This document shows positions 31,486 through 39,214 of a stretch of DNA of 46,130 nt, in pieces (within the stretch, counting starts at the first letter, position 1; the number at the start of each line of letters is the position of its first letter). The position numbers and the translations under genes are program-made. Below the pieces are notes generated by a model. The model was not told where the DNA came from. It ran no database searches and worked only from the letters and a program-made list of their open reading frames with translations. The DNA comes from Acidobacteriota bacterium (GTDB lineage: Bacteria; Acidobacteriota; Thermoanaerobaculia; Multivoradales; JAGPDF01). The stretch covers positions 1 through 46,130 of the forward strand of contig JAFNAE010000004.1 of NCBI GenBank assembly GCA_017860005.1. The letters run 5' to 3'.

Positions 31486-32725
31486 CGACGCGGATCTCGA
31501 GGATGTCGGGGTGGCCCGCGCGCACGGCGTCGAGCACGGCGTCGCCGGGAACGCCCTCGAGGAAGATGTGGGCCACCGCGGCCTGCCCGCCTTCGAACAC
31601 GAGGTTGTCGGTCTCCTGCACGTTGAGGCCGGCGTCGCGCAGGCACCGGAAGACGTGCGCCAGCACCCCGGGACGGTCCCGGTGGCGCACGACCAGCCGG
31701 TGCGTGGCGTCGCTCTCGCGCGCGAGGTTGACGCAATTGGGCACGCGTCCGCTCTCGACGTAAGAGCGCACGACACGCACCGTCTCGGCCGCGATCGCCT
31801 CCTGCGCCTGCTCGGTCGAGGCGCCGATGTGATGAGTGCCGTAGACGAGCGGCAGTCCCACGATCGGGTCGTCGAACGCTCCGGCGCCGCCCGCGGGCTC
31901 GCGCGCGAAGACGTCGAGCCCGAGCCGGAGCCCCCGATCGCGGGCGGCGGCCTCGAGCGCGCCGGCGTCCACCACCTCGCTGCGCGCGGTGTTGAGGAAG
32001 ATCGCGCCCGGCTTGAGCCGCCCCAGCACCCCGGCGTCGACCAGGCCGCGCGTCTCGGGGCCGAGCGCCAGGTGCACGGTGAGCGCGTCCGAGCGGGCGG
32101 CGACCTCCGCCGGCGTCGGGGCGAGCCGGATCGGGTCGGCCTGGTGGACCGCTTCGAGACCGAGAGCGCGCGCCTCCGCGACGGCGAGCGGGCGGTCCTC
32201 GCCCGCGAAACGCCGGCTCCAGGCCACGATGCGCAGACCGAAGGCGGCGGCACGGCGGATCGTCTCGACGGCGATCGCGCCGAGGCCGAGCACGCCCAGC
32301 GTCGAGCCGTGGAGGCCGCGCGCCTTCGAGTATTCCTTCTTGTCCCAGCGCCCGGCGCGCAGGTCGGCGACGGCGTCCGGGATCCTGCGGTCGAGCGCGA
32401 GCAGCAGGCCCAGGGTGAGCTCGGCGACCGCGATCGAGTTCCTGCCGGGGCAGTTCGCGACGTGCACGCCGCGCTCGGAGGCGGCCGCGACATCGATCGT
32501 GTTGGTGCCCGCTCCGGCGCGCACGACGAGCGCCAGCGGCCCGGCGTCGAGCATCGCCGCGGTGACCTTCGTCGAGCGCACGACCAGCACCTCGGGCCGC
32601 TCGCGTCCGATCGCCGCGACCAGGGCGTCGTCCTTCGCCTCCGGCAGGTAGGCGACCTCGCAGCCGGCCGCCGCCAGCCCGTCGAGCCCGCTCTTCTCGA
32701 ACTTGTCCGCGACCAGGACTCTCAT
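31475..32725 (-). CDS. serA: D-3-phosphoglycerate dehydrogenase-type protein with ACT domain
   Basis: The product is 416 aa. ATG at 32725 follows GAGGAGA by 8 nt. A D-2-hydroxyacid dehydrogenase fold has the nucleotide loop GLGAIA (147-152) and catalytic Arg248 (NTARSEVVD), Glu276 (DVFAREPA) and His299 (THHIGAST). Residues about 345-416 are an ACT domain (RPGVLAHVFRCLRDAGLNVQE), as in short SerA enzymes where it binds serine. It should catalyse the first step of serine synthesis. The residues after the second strand read AWSRR instead of an acidic residue, which suggests NADP(H) rather than NAD. A 30-residue insertion follows at about 175-205. Context with DUF1015 upstream and SerC in the same window supports SerA. 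Confidence 0.88.
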   Translation of the reverse strand: MRVLVADKFEKSGLDGLAAAGCEVAYLPEAKDDALVAAIGRERPEVLVVRSTKVTAAMLDAGPLALVVRAGAGTNTIDVAAASERGVHVANCPGRNSIAVAELTLGLLLALDRRIPDAVADLRAGRWDKKEYSKARGLHGSTLGVLGLGAIAVETIRRAAAFGLRIVAWSRRFAGEDRPLAVAEARALGLEAVHQADPIRLAPTPAEVAARSDALTVHLALGPETRGLVDAGVLGRLKPGAIFLNTARSEVVDAGALEAAARDRGLRLGLDVFAREPAGGAGAFDDPIVGLPLVYGTHHIGASTEQAQEAIAAETVRVVRSYVESGRVPNCVNLARESDATHRLVVRHRDRPGVLAHVFRCLRDAGLNVQETDNLVFEGGQAAVAHIFLEGVPGDAVLDAVRAGHPDILEIRVVAL

Positions 32726-32945
32726 GCCCGATTCTCCTCTTCCGCCGACTCGAGCTCGCCCCGTCCTGCCTCGTTCACCGAGAGGCGCCCGAGGAGGGTC
32801 GGCTCCCGCCCGCTCGCGGCTCGCCGGGGTCGCCCGCGTCGGCCGGAGCCGTCGACGCTGACACGGCGCCCCTTTCAATGGAAGCCTCTCGTGTCGAGGC
32901 GTGGATGCGCGGCCGGAGGCACGGGCATCGCGGACGCCGCCGCCT

Positions 32946-32964
32946 GCGCCGCCTGCGGCGGCGC
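32946..32964 (-). terminator. Strong GC hairpin after DUF1015 gene
   Basis: GCGCCGCC-TGC-GGCGGCGC forms a perfect 8-bp stem with a 3-nt loop, 21 bases beyond the DUF1015 stop. It lies in the 259-bp gap (32726-32984) before serA, which otherwise holds no gene I can support. No T-tract follows, so intrinsic termination is not certain. Confidence 0.35.
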
Positions 32965-32984
32965 CGGAGGCGCGGGCGGGACGC

Positions 32985-34217
32985 CTAGATCTCGTGGATC
33001 AGCAACCCGTCGCGCAGCTTGGGCTCGAACCAGGTCGATTTGGGCGGCATCACCTCGCCCGCGTCGGAGACGGCGAGCAGGTCGCCGACGGTCACCGGGT
33101 GGAGGGCGAAGGCGATCGCCGCACGCCCGGAGTCGACGCGCCGCTCGAGCTCCGCGGTGCCGCGGATGCCGCCGACGAAGTCGATCCTCGGGTCGGTGCG
33201 CGGGTCGTCGATGCCGAGCAGCGGACCGAGCACGAGCTCCTGGAGCAGCGCACAGTCGAGGCGCGCGACCGCCGAGCCGCTCGCGGGTACGGGCAGCACG
33301 TGGGTGGTCCAGCGCCGCTCGAGGTAGATCGAGAACCGGCCCGGCACGGACGGCTGCGGCGCGTCGGCGACCGGGGCGAAGCGGCGCTCGAGCTCGGCGC
33401 GCAGGGCGGCGGCGTCGCGCAGGCCCAGGTCGCGCACCACGCGGTGGTAGGGGAGGATCTGCATCTGGTCGTGCGGGAAGGCGACCGCCAGGAAGGTGTT
33501 GAAGTCGCCCGCGCCCGGCGCCGGCGGGTGGCCGGCGGCGCCGCCGCCGAGCTCGCCGCGCGCGCGCCAGGCCGAGGCCGCGCGGTGGTGGCCGTCCGCG
33601 ATGTAGAGCGCCGGCACGGTCGCGAAGGCTGCGACCAGAGCGTCGCGGTCGCGGTCGCCGGCGCGCCAGACGGTGTGCGCCACGCCGTCGCCGGCGACGA
33701 AGTCGTAGAGCGGGGCGCCGGCGGCGACGCGCTCGACCACGGCGTCCACGTCGCGGCTGGCGCGGTAGGTGAGGAAGACCACGCCGGTCTGGGCGCGCAG
33801 CTCGACGATGTGGCGAGTGCGGTCGTCCTCCTTGGCGCGGCGCGTCTTCTCGTGCTTCTTGATGCCGTCGCTCTCGTACTCGTCCACCGAGAAGGCGCCG
33901 GCGACGCCGGTCTGGACGTGGTCGCCCATGCGCAGGCGGTAGAGGTAGAGCGTCGGCTCGGAGTCGGTCTCGAGCGGCGCCTCGCGCTTGAGGCGCTCGA
34001 AATTGGCGCGCGCGCGCTGGTAGACGGCGGCCGAGTAGGGGTCGGTGCCGGCCGGCAGCTCGATCTCGGAGCGCGTCACGCGCAGGAAGGAGAGCGGATG
34101 GCCCTGGGCCAGGACTCGGGCTTCGTCGGCGGAGACCACGTCGTAGGGGACGGAGGAGACTTCGGGAGCGACCGGCGGCGCGGGCCGCAGGGCGCGGAAC
34201 GGTGTCAGTCGGGACAT
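32985..34217 (-). CDS. DUF1015 family protein
   Basis: The product is 410 aa, the usual DUF1015 length. The start MSRLTPFRALRP at 34217 matches the family opening. Recognisable parts are VSSVPYDVVSADEARVLAQ, HPLSFLRVTRSEIELP, the EDDRTRHIVELRAQTGVVFL region, YIADGHHRAASA, and the C-terminal PPKSTWFEPKLRDGLLIHEI. The His-rich GHHR segment is strongly conserved in the family. The molecular function is not established. The gene often sits next to serA/serC-type genes, as here, which links it loosely to serine metabolism. No clear SD is seen, but a TAGAAT -10-like box lies about 10 nt upstream, so the leader may be very short. Confidence 0.9.
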   Translation of the reverse strand: MSRLTPFRALRPAPPVAPEVSSVPYDVVSADEARVLAQGHPLSFLRVTRSEIELPAGTDPYSAAVYQRARANFERLKREAPLETDSEPTLYLYRLRMGDHVQTGVAGAFSVDEYESDGIKKHEKTRRAKEDDRTRHIVELRAQTGVVFLTYRASRDVDAVVERVAAGAPLYDFVAGDGVAHTVWRAGDRDRDALVAAFATVPALYIADGHHRAASAWRARGELGGGAAGHPPAPGAGDFNTFLAVAFPHDQMQILPYHRVVRDLGLRDAAALRAELERRFAPVADAPQPSVPGRFSIYLERRWTTHVLPVPASGSAVARLDCALLQELVLGPLLGIDDPRTDPRIDFVGGIRGTAELERRVDSGRAAIAFALHPVTVGDLLAVSDAGEVMPPKSTWFEPKLRDGLLIHEI

Positions 34218-34371
34218 GCCGGGAATTCTAGGCGAAGGGCGGGAGGGTCGGCCGGGCGGAGGGGCTCGCGACCGCCCGGCGGCCGGCCCGCTGCGTGCGG
34301 GTGGACGAAGGGAATGTGACAGAATGACCGGCGCACCGCGGGCCACTGCGGTCCGGAGGGCCCCCGAAACG

Positions 34372-35397
34372 ATGTCTCACCTCAAGATCGGTCTCGTCGG
34401 TTGCGGCCGCGTCGGTCGCAACCTGGTTCGACTCCTCGCCCGCCAGGATTCCCTGCGGCTGGCCGCCATCGAAGAGCCGTCCGACGCCGAGGCGGTCGAG
34501 TACCTGCTGCGCTTCGACACCCTGCTCGGCCGCTTCCCGGACAGCCTCCGGCGCATCGAGGGCGGGCTCGAGATCGCGGGCCGCGAGGTGGCGCTGCTGG
34601 CGCCGCCGGCCGAGGGCCCGCCGTCCTGGAAGCAGCTCGGCGTGACGGTCGTGATCGAGGCTTCCGGCCGCTCGCGCACGCGCGCCGAGCTCGAGGCGCA
34701 CCTGCGGGCGGGCGCCCGGCGGGTGGTGGTCTGCTCGCCGCCGGCCGAGCCGCCCGACCTCACCCTGGTGGCTGGCGTCAACAGCGGCGACCTCGAGGCG
34801 CGCCACCGCATCGTCTCGGCGGGCTCGGTGACCGCCAACTGCGCGGGGCCGCTGCTGCGCCTCCTGTCGCGCACCTTCGGCGTCGAGCGCGCGTTCCTGA
34901 CCACGGTGCACGCCTACACGAGCCACCTGCGCCTGGCCGACGTGCCGACCCCGGAGTGGCGAACCGGCCGCGCCGCGGGCGAGAACATCATCCCGCACTC
35001 GACCAACGCCGACGACCTGCTCATCGACCTGCTGCCCGAGCTCGCCGGGCGGATCTCGGGCCTCGCCCTCCACGTGCCGGTGCCGAACGGATCGGTCGTG
35101 GACCTGACCTGCTGGCACCCGCGCCCGGTCACCGCCGAGGCGATCAACGCGGCGGTGCGCGCCGCCGCGGAGGGCGAGCTCGCCGGCATCCTGGCCTACG
35201 AGACCGAGCCGATCGTCTCCTCCGACGTGCTGATGAGCAGCTACTCGGGGGTGTTCGACTCGCTCTCCACCATGATCGTCGCCGGGCGTGTCTCGAAGAC
35301 CCTGACCTTCTACGACAACGCCTGGGGATACGCCCATCGCGTCCTCGATCTGCTGCGACGGATCGCGGCGTTCGAGGAAGAGGAGACGGCGGCGTGA
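34372..35397 (+). CDS. GAPDH paralog lacking the catalytic Cys and phosphate-site residues
   Basis: The product is 341 aa, of GAPDH size and fold. The nucleotide loop is present (GLVGCGRVGRNLV), as are HAYT (His180) and YDNAWGY. The active-site motif SNASCTTNC reads SAGSVTANC: Val153 replaces the nucleophilic Cys. The phosphate-binding stretch TTTGAAR is HSTNADD, and the RVPV Arg is His234. The Asp after the second strand that selects NAD is also lost (AIEEP instead of AINDL). Phosphorylating GAPDH activity is therefore not expected. It ends in GTGA overlap with a canonical GAPDH, so a regulatory or structural subunit role in a mixed tetramer is an attractive inference. The start at 34372 fits the fold; an ATG at 34324 is possible. 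Confidence 0.88.
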   Translation: MSHLKIGLVGCGRVGRNLVRLLARQDSLRLAAIEEPSDAEAVEYLLRFDTLLGRFPDSLRRIEGGLEIAGREVALLAPPAEGPPSWKQLGVTVVIEASGRSRTRAELEAHLRAGARRVVVCSPPAEPPDLTLVAGVNSGDLEARHRIVSAGSVTANCAGPLLRLLSRTFGVERAFLTTVHAYTSHLRLADVPTPEWRTGRAAGENIIPHSTNADDLLIDLLPELAGRISGLALHVPVPNGSVVDLTCWHPRPVTAEAINAAVRAAAEGELAGILAYETEPIVSSDVLMSSYSGVFDSLSTMIVAGRVSKTLTFYDNAWGYAHRVLDLLRRIAAFEEEETAA

Positions 35398-36413
35398 GCG
35401 TGCGCGTGGGCATCAACGGCTTCGGCCGCATCGGCCGGTCCGTGTTCCGCATCCTGGCGGAGCGCGACGACCTGCAGGTGGCCGCGATCAACGACCTCTT
35501 CGACAACCAGGTGCTCGCCTACCTGCTGCGCTACGACACCGTGATGGGGGAGTTCCCCGGCACGGTCTCGGCCGACGACGACTTCCTCTATGCCAACGGA
35601 CGCAAGGTGGCGATGACCGCCGAGAAGGAACCGGGCGCCATCCCGTGGCGCGATCTCGGCGTCGAATTGGTCGTCGAAGCGACCGGCGTCTTCCGCAGCC
35701 GCGCGAAGCTGGAGCCCCACCTCGCGGCCGGGGCGCGGAAGGTGCTGCTCACCGTCCCGGCCAAGGACGAGATCGACCGCATGATCGTGCTCGGCGTCAA
35801 CGACGCCGAGCTCCGGGCCGAGGACCGCATCGTCTCCAACGCCTCCTGTACGACCAACTGCCTGGCGCCGGTCGCCAAGGTCCTCCACGACGCCTTCGGC
35901 CTCGAGGAGGGGTTCCTGACCACGGTGCACGCCTACACCAACGACCAGCGCCTCTCCGACGTGCCCCACAAGGACCTGCGGCGCAGCCGCGCGGCGACGG
36001 TCAACGTGATTCCGACCACCACCGGTGCCGCCCGTTCGGTGGGCAAGGTGCTGCCGGCGCTCAAGGGCAGGCTCGACGGCGTCTCGCTGCGCGTGCCGGT
36101 CCCCGACGGCTCGATCGTGGACTTCGCCTGCCGGCTCCAGGCGCGCCCGGGCGTGGCCGAGGTCAATGCGGCGATGCGCGCGGCGGCCGAAGGGCCGATG
36201 CGGGGCATCCTCCAGTTCAGCGAGCAGCCGCTGGTCTCGTCCGACATCGTCGGCAACTCCCACTCGGCGATCGTCGATGCGCTCTCGACCCAGGCCGAGG
36301 CGGACGGCTGGGCGAGGGTGGTCGCTTGGTACGACAACGAGTGGGGATACTCGTGCCGGGTCGTGGACCTGCTCGGGCGCCTCGCCGCGCTCGGCCCGGG
36401 CACCGCTGCGTGA
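35394..36413 (+). CDS. gap: Glyceraldehyde-3-phosphate dehydrogenase, type I
   Basis: The product is 339 aa from GTG at 35394, overlapping the upstream stop. All hallmarks are intact: GINGFGRIGR, Asp34 in AINDLFD (NAD preference), catalytic Cys152 in SNASCTTNC, His179 in TTVHAYTNDQ, TTTGAAR (208-214), Arg233 in LRVPVPDGS and YDNEWGYS. It oxidises glyceraldehyde-3-phosphate with phosphate and NAD to 1,3-bisphosphoglycerate in the cytosol. It is translationally coupled both to the Cys-less paralog before it and to the ketosynthase-like gene after it. No pgk or tpi gene lies in the window. Confidence 0.97.
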   Translation: MSVRVGINGFGRIGRSVFRILAERDDLQVAAINDLFDNQVLAYLLRYDTVMGEFPGTVSADDDFLYANGRKVAMTAEKEPGAIPWRDLGVELVVEATGVFRSRAKLEPHLAAGARKVLLTVPAKDEIDRMIVLGVNDAELRAEDRIVSNASCTTNCLAPVAKVLHDAFGLEEGFLTTVHAYTNDQRLSDVPHKDLRRSRAATVNVIPTTTGAARSVGKVLPALKGRLDGVSLRVPVPDGSIVDFACRLQARPGVAEVNAAMRAAAEGPMRGILQFSEQPLVSSDIVGNSHSAIVDALSTQAEADGWARVVAWYDNEWGYSCRVVDLLGRLAALGPGTAA

Positions 36414-37981
36414 AGCGGGTCGGCGTCTTCGGCTGGGGCGTGGTGGCGCCCAAGTCCCCGAACATCGAGGCCTTCGCGCGCAACCTCGAGCGCAGCGAGA
36501 GCTGGCTCGAGCCGTTCAACGGCTTCGGTCCCGACACCTTCCTGGTCGGCCGGCCGGAGTTCGAGTTCTCCGACTACCGCGCCTGGGTCGACGAGCGCTT
36601 CCCGCCCAGCCGCTTCCCGCAGCTGGTCGAGAAGATGGACCTGCCGACGAAGTTCGCGATCGGCGCCTTCGTGCAGGCGCTGGGTCAGAACCCCGGGCTG
36701 GAGCAGGAGCTGACCCGGCTGGGCACCGAGGCCCACGTCTACGTCGGATCCGGGCTCGGCGCGCTCGCCACCACCGCCGACGTGGCCATCCACCTCTACC
36801 GGGCGCAGCGGCGCTGGAACCGCTTCTGGGCGCAGCCCGAGCGCAACGAGGCGCTGGCGCAGCACCTCGCGCATCCCGAGAGCCTCGACCCCACGGTGGA
36901 GGTGCCGGTGGCGCCGGAGGAGGCGCCTCCGGACGAGGTCGAGGCCGCCGAGGACGCCTGGTGGTCGTTCTGGACCCAGCGCTCGCGCGAGCTGCGCGAG
37001 TTCCTGGCCGAGCTGCGCGAGATCGAGTCGCTGTCGGTCGACGGACCGGTGGAGAAGGGCAAGATCGCGCTGATCAAGGAGAAGCAGCGCCGCCGCCAGC
37101 GCCTGCAGCGCCGCTGGGGGGCGCCCAATCCGCCCTGGCACGAGGCGTCGCCGAACCTGCTCTGGAACATCCACAACGCGCCCGCCTCGCAGATCTCGAT
37201 GCTCGGCCGCATCACCGGCCTGGCCTTCGCGCCCGTGGCGGCGTGCGCGACCTTCGGCGTCACCCTGAAGCTGGCGATCGACGCCATCCGGCGCGGCGAG
37301 GCGAAGGCTGTGGTGATGGGCGCCAGCGACCCGCCGCCGCTGCCGATGGTGGTGGGCGGCTTCTACGGCGCGCGCGTGATCGCGGCCGACGGCCAGGTCT
37401 CGAAGCCCTTGACCACGCTGCGCGGGACGCACGTCGCAGGCGGTGCCGCGATCTGGATCCTCGGCGACCACGAGCACATGACCGGGCTCGGCTTCCGGCC
37501 GCTCGGGCTCGAGCCGGTGGCGGTCGGGGTCTCCTCCGACGCGGAGCACATCATCACGCCCTCGAAGGAGGGCCCGACCATCGCCATCCGCCAGGCGTTC
37601 GCCCTCGCCGGCGCTGCGCCGGAGCAGATCGCGACCTGGGACCTGCACGCCACCGCGACGCCGGGCGACTTCCAGGAGGTCGAGAATCTGCGTGAGGTGC
37701 TCCCCGGGCACGTGCTGGTGAGCGCGCGCAAGGGGACCTTCGGCCACGGCATGGGCGCGGGCGGCGGTTGGGAGCTGACCGCGCAATACCTGGGCTACGA
37801 GCGCGGCGCGCTGTACCCGACGCCGATCGCGGCGGGTGAGCTCCACGCGGAGATCGCGCGCGTCCACGACCGTTTCGTCTTCGACGCCGGCTGCCGGGTC
37901 GAGCCCGGCTGGGCCGGCAAGCTCTCGATGGGCGTGGGCGGCGTCAACGCCTGCGTCCTGTCCCGCCCCTGGACGGCCTGA
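36410..37981 (+). CDS. Beta-ketoacyl synthase-like protein with large internal insertion
   Basis: The product is 523 aa from GTG at 36410 (GTGA overlap with gap). The thiolase/KAS fold is recognised by Cys279 (PVAACATFGVTLKLAIDAI), His413 (DLHATATPGDFQE), Lys441 and His446 (SARKGTFGHGMGAGGG) and the C-terminal KLSMGVGGVNACV. These match the Cys-His-Lys-His arrangement of KAS I/II, so condensing activity is possible. Residues about 130-255 are an insertion rich in Trp, Arg and Glu (RRWNRFWAQPERN; EKQRRRQRLQRRWG) absent from standard KAS II, which has about 410 aa. No ACP, acyltransferase or ketoreductase is nearby. The coupling to GAPDH genes is unexpected. The function is open. Confidence 0.82.
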   Translation: MKRVGVFGWGVVAPKSPNIEAFARNLERSESWLEPFNGFGPDTFLVGRPEFEFSDYRAWVDERFPPSRFPQLVEKMDLPTKFAIGAFVQALGQNPGLEQELTRLGTEAHVYVGSGLGALATTADVAIHLYRAQRRWNRFWAQPERNEALAQHLAHPESLDPTVEVPVAPEEAPPDEVEAAEDAWWSFWTQRSRELREFLAELREIESLSVDGPVEKGKIALIKEKQRRRQRLQRRWGAPNPPWHEASPNLLWNIHNAPASQISMLGRITGLAFAPVAACATFGVTLKLAIDAIRRGEAKAVVMGASDPPPLPMVVGGFYGARVIAADGQVSKPLTTLRGTHVAGGAAIWILGDHEHMTGLGFRPLGLEPVAVGVSSDAEHIITPSKEGPTIAIRQAFALAGAAPEQIATWDLHATATPGDFQEVENLREVLPGHVLVSARKGTFGHGMGAGGGWELTAQYLGYERGALYPTPIAAGELHAEIARVHDRFVFDAGCRVEPGWAGKLSMGVGGVNACVLSRPWTA

Positions 37982-38021
37982 GGCCGTCGGGCACCGCCGC
38001 ACGCATCTTGTGGAGAAGCGC

Positions 38022-39197
38022 ATGACCCGAATCGTCCGCCGTTCGTTCACCACGCCGCTCGCGGCCGCCGCGGTGCTGCTCGTCCTGGGCTGCTCGAAGG
38101 GCACCGCCGGCACCGAGCAGGCGCCCGCTCCGGCCCCGGGCACGGAGTCGCCGGCCGCGCCGGTCGCGAGCGCCGCACCGGCCCCCGCCGCGCCCGCTCC
38201 AGTTCCGCCCGCCCCGGGGACGCCAGAGGCCGCCTCGGCGGCGCAGGCGTCGCCCGCTGCCGCGCCCGCCGCCGCGCCCGCTCCGGATCCGGTCCTGCCC
38301 AGCGATCAGATCCCGGACGTGGTCGCGCGCGCGAACGGGCGCGAATTCTCGAAGGCCGACCTGCTCGCGCGCGCCGCCGAAGCGCGCAGCGCGCTCGCCC
38401 AGCGCGGCGTGCCGCCGCCGCAGCCGACGCGCAGCTTCTACCGCAGCGTGCTCGACGACCTGATCGGCAACCACCTCCTCTACCTGGAGCTCTCGGCGCA
38501 GGGCAAGGCCGCTGCCCAGAAGGACGTGGACGACCAGCTTGCGGCGCTGCGCGGCCAGTTCGCGTCCGACCAGGAGTTCGACGCCGCGCTCGCGCAGCGC
38601 GGCTTCGACCGTGAGCGGCTGAAGCGGGACATCGCCGAGAGCCTGACCGTCAACGGCTGGATCGAGGGGACCGTCATCCCGTCGATCCAGGTCACCGACG
38701 CCGAACAGCGCCAGTTCTTCACCGAGAACCAGGAACGGATGATCCAGCCCGAGGGCGTGCGCGTGCGTCACATCCTGGTCTCGGTGGCGGCCGCGGACGG
38801 ACCGGAGCAGAAGGCCGCGAAGCGCAAGGAGGCCGACGAGCTGCGTGCCCGCCTGGTGGCCGGCGCGGACTTCGCGGCGGTGGCCAGGGAGTCCTCGGAC
38901 GATCCGGGCTCGGCGGCCAAGGGTGGCGAGCTGGGCTGGCTCCGGCGCGGCCAGACCGTGCCGTCCTTCGAGGCGGCCGCTTTCGCGCTGCCGGCAGGCC
39001 AGCTCTCCGAGGTGGTCGAGAGCCGCTTCGGCTACCACCTGCTCGAGGTCGAGGAGAAGCGCGCGGAGTCGAAGCTCGGCTTCGAGGAGGTCCAGCCGCG
39101 CATCGAGGCCGCGATCCGTCAGCACAAGGTCGAGCAGGCCGTGCGCGCGAAGCTCAACGAGCTCGGGTCGAAGGCGAAGATCGAAATCCTGATCTGA
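38022..39197 (+). CDS. Lipoprotein peptidyl-prolyl isomerase (PpiC/SurA/PrsA-like)
   Basis: The product is 391 aa. ATG at 38022 follows GGAGAA. Residues 1-24 form a lipoprotein signal with lipobox LVLGC (Cys24). An Ala/Pro-rich linker runs from about 26 to 95. A SurA_N-like helical region follows (VARANGREFSKADLLARAAE; FYRSVLDDLIGNHLLYLEL), then one parvulin domain at about 245-340 (VRVRHILVSVAAADG; FAAVARESSDDPGSAAKGGELGWLRRGQ; FGYHLLEVEEKR). It is a probable membrane-tethered chaperone/isomerase that helps fold exported proteins. It follows the ketosynthase gene by 40 nt. Confidence 0.92.
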   Translation: MTRIVRRSFTTPLAAAAVLLVLGCSKGTAGTEQAPAPAPGTESPAAPVASAAPAPAAPAPVPPAPGTPEAASAAQASPAAAPAAAPAPDPVLPSDQIPDVVARANGREFSKADLLARAAEARSALAQRGVPPPQPTRSFYRSVLDDLIGNHLLYLELSAQGKAAAQKDVDDQLAALRGQFASDQEFDAALAQRGFDRERLKRDIAESLTVNGWIEGTVIPSIQVTDAEQRQFFTENQERMIQPEGVRVRHILVSVAAADGPEQKAAKRKEADELRARLVAGADFAAVARESSDDPGSAAKGGELGWLRRGQTVPSFEAAAFALPAGQLSEVVESRFGYHLLEVEEKRAESKLGFEEVQPRIEAAIRQHKVEQAVRAKLNELGSKAKIEILI

Positions 39198-39214
39198 GCG
39201 CGCGAGGGCCGCGG

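Noticed and set aside
32726-32984. Gene in the 259-bp gap between DUF1015 and serA
   Set aside because: Frames here are short extensions of neighbouring genes; only a hairpin and promoter room are seen.
34324-34371. Alternative upstream ATG start for the GAPDH paralog
   Set aside because: The extra 16 residues do not align to the GAPDH fold and no better ribosome binding site precedes it; the start at 34372 gives the normal N-terminus.
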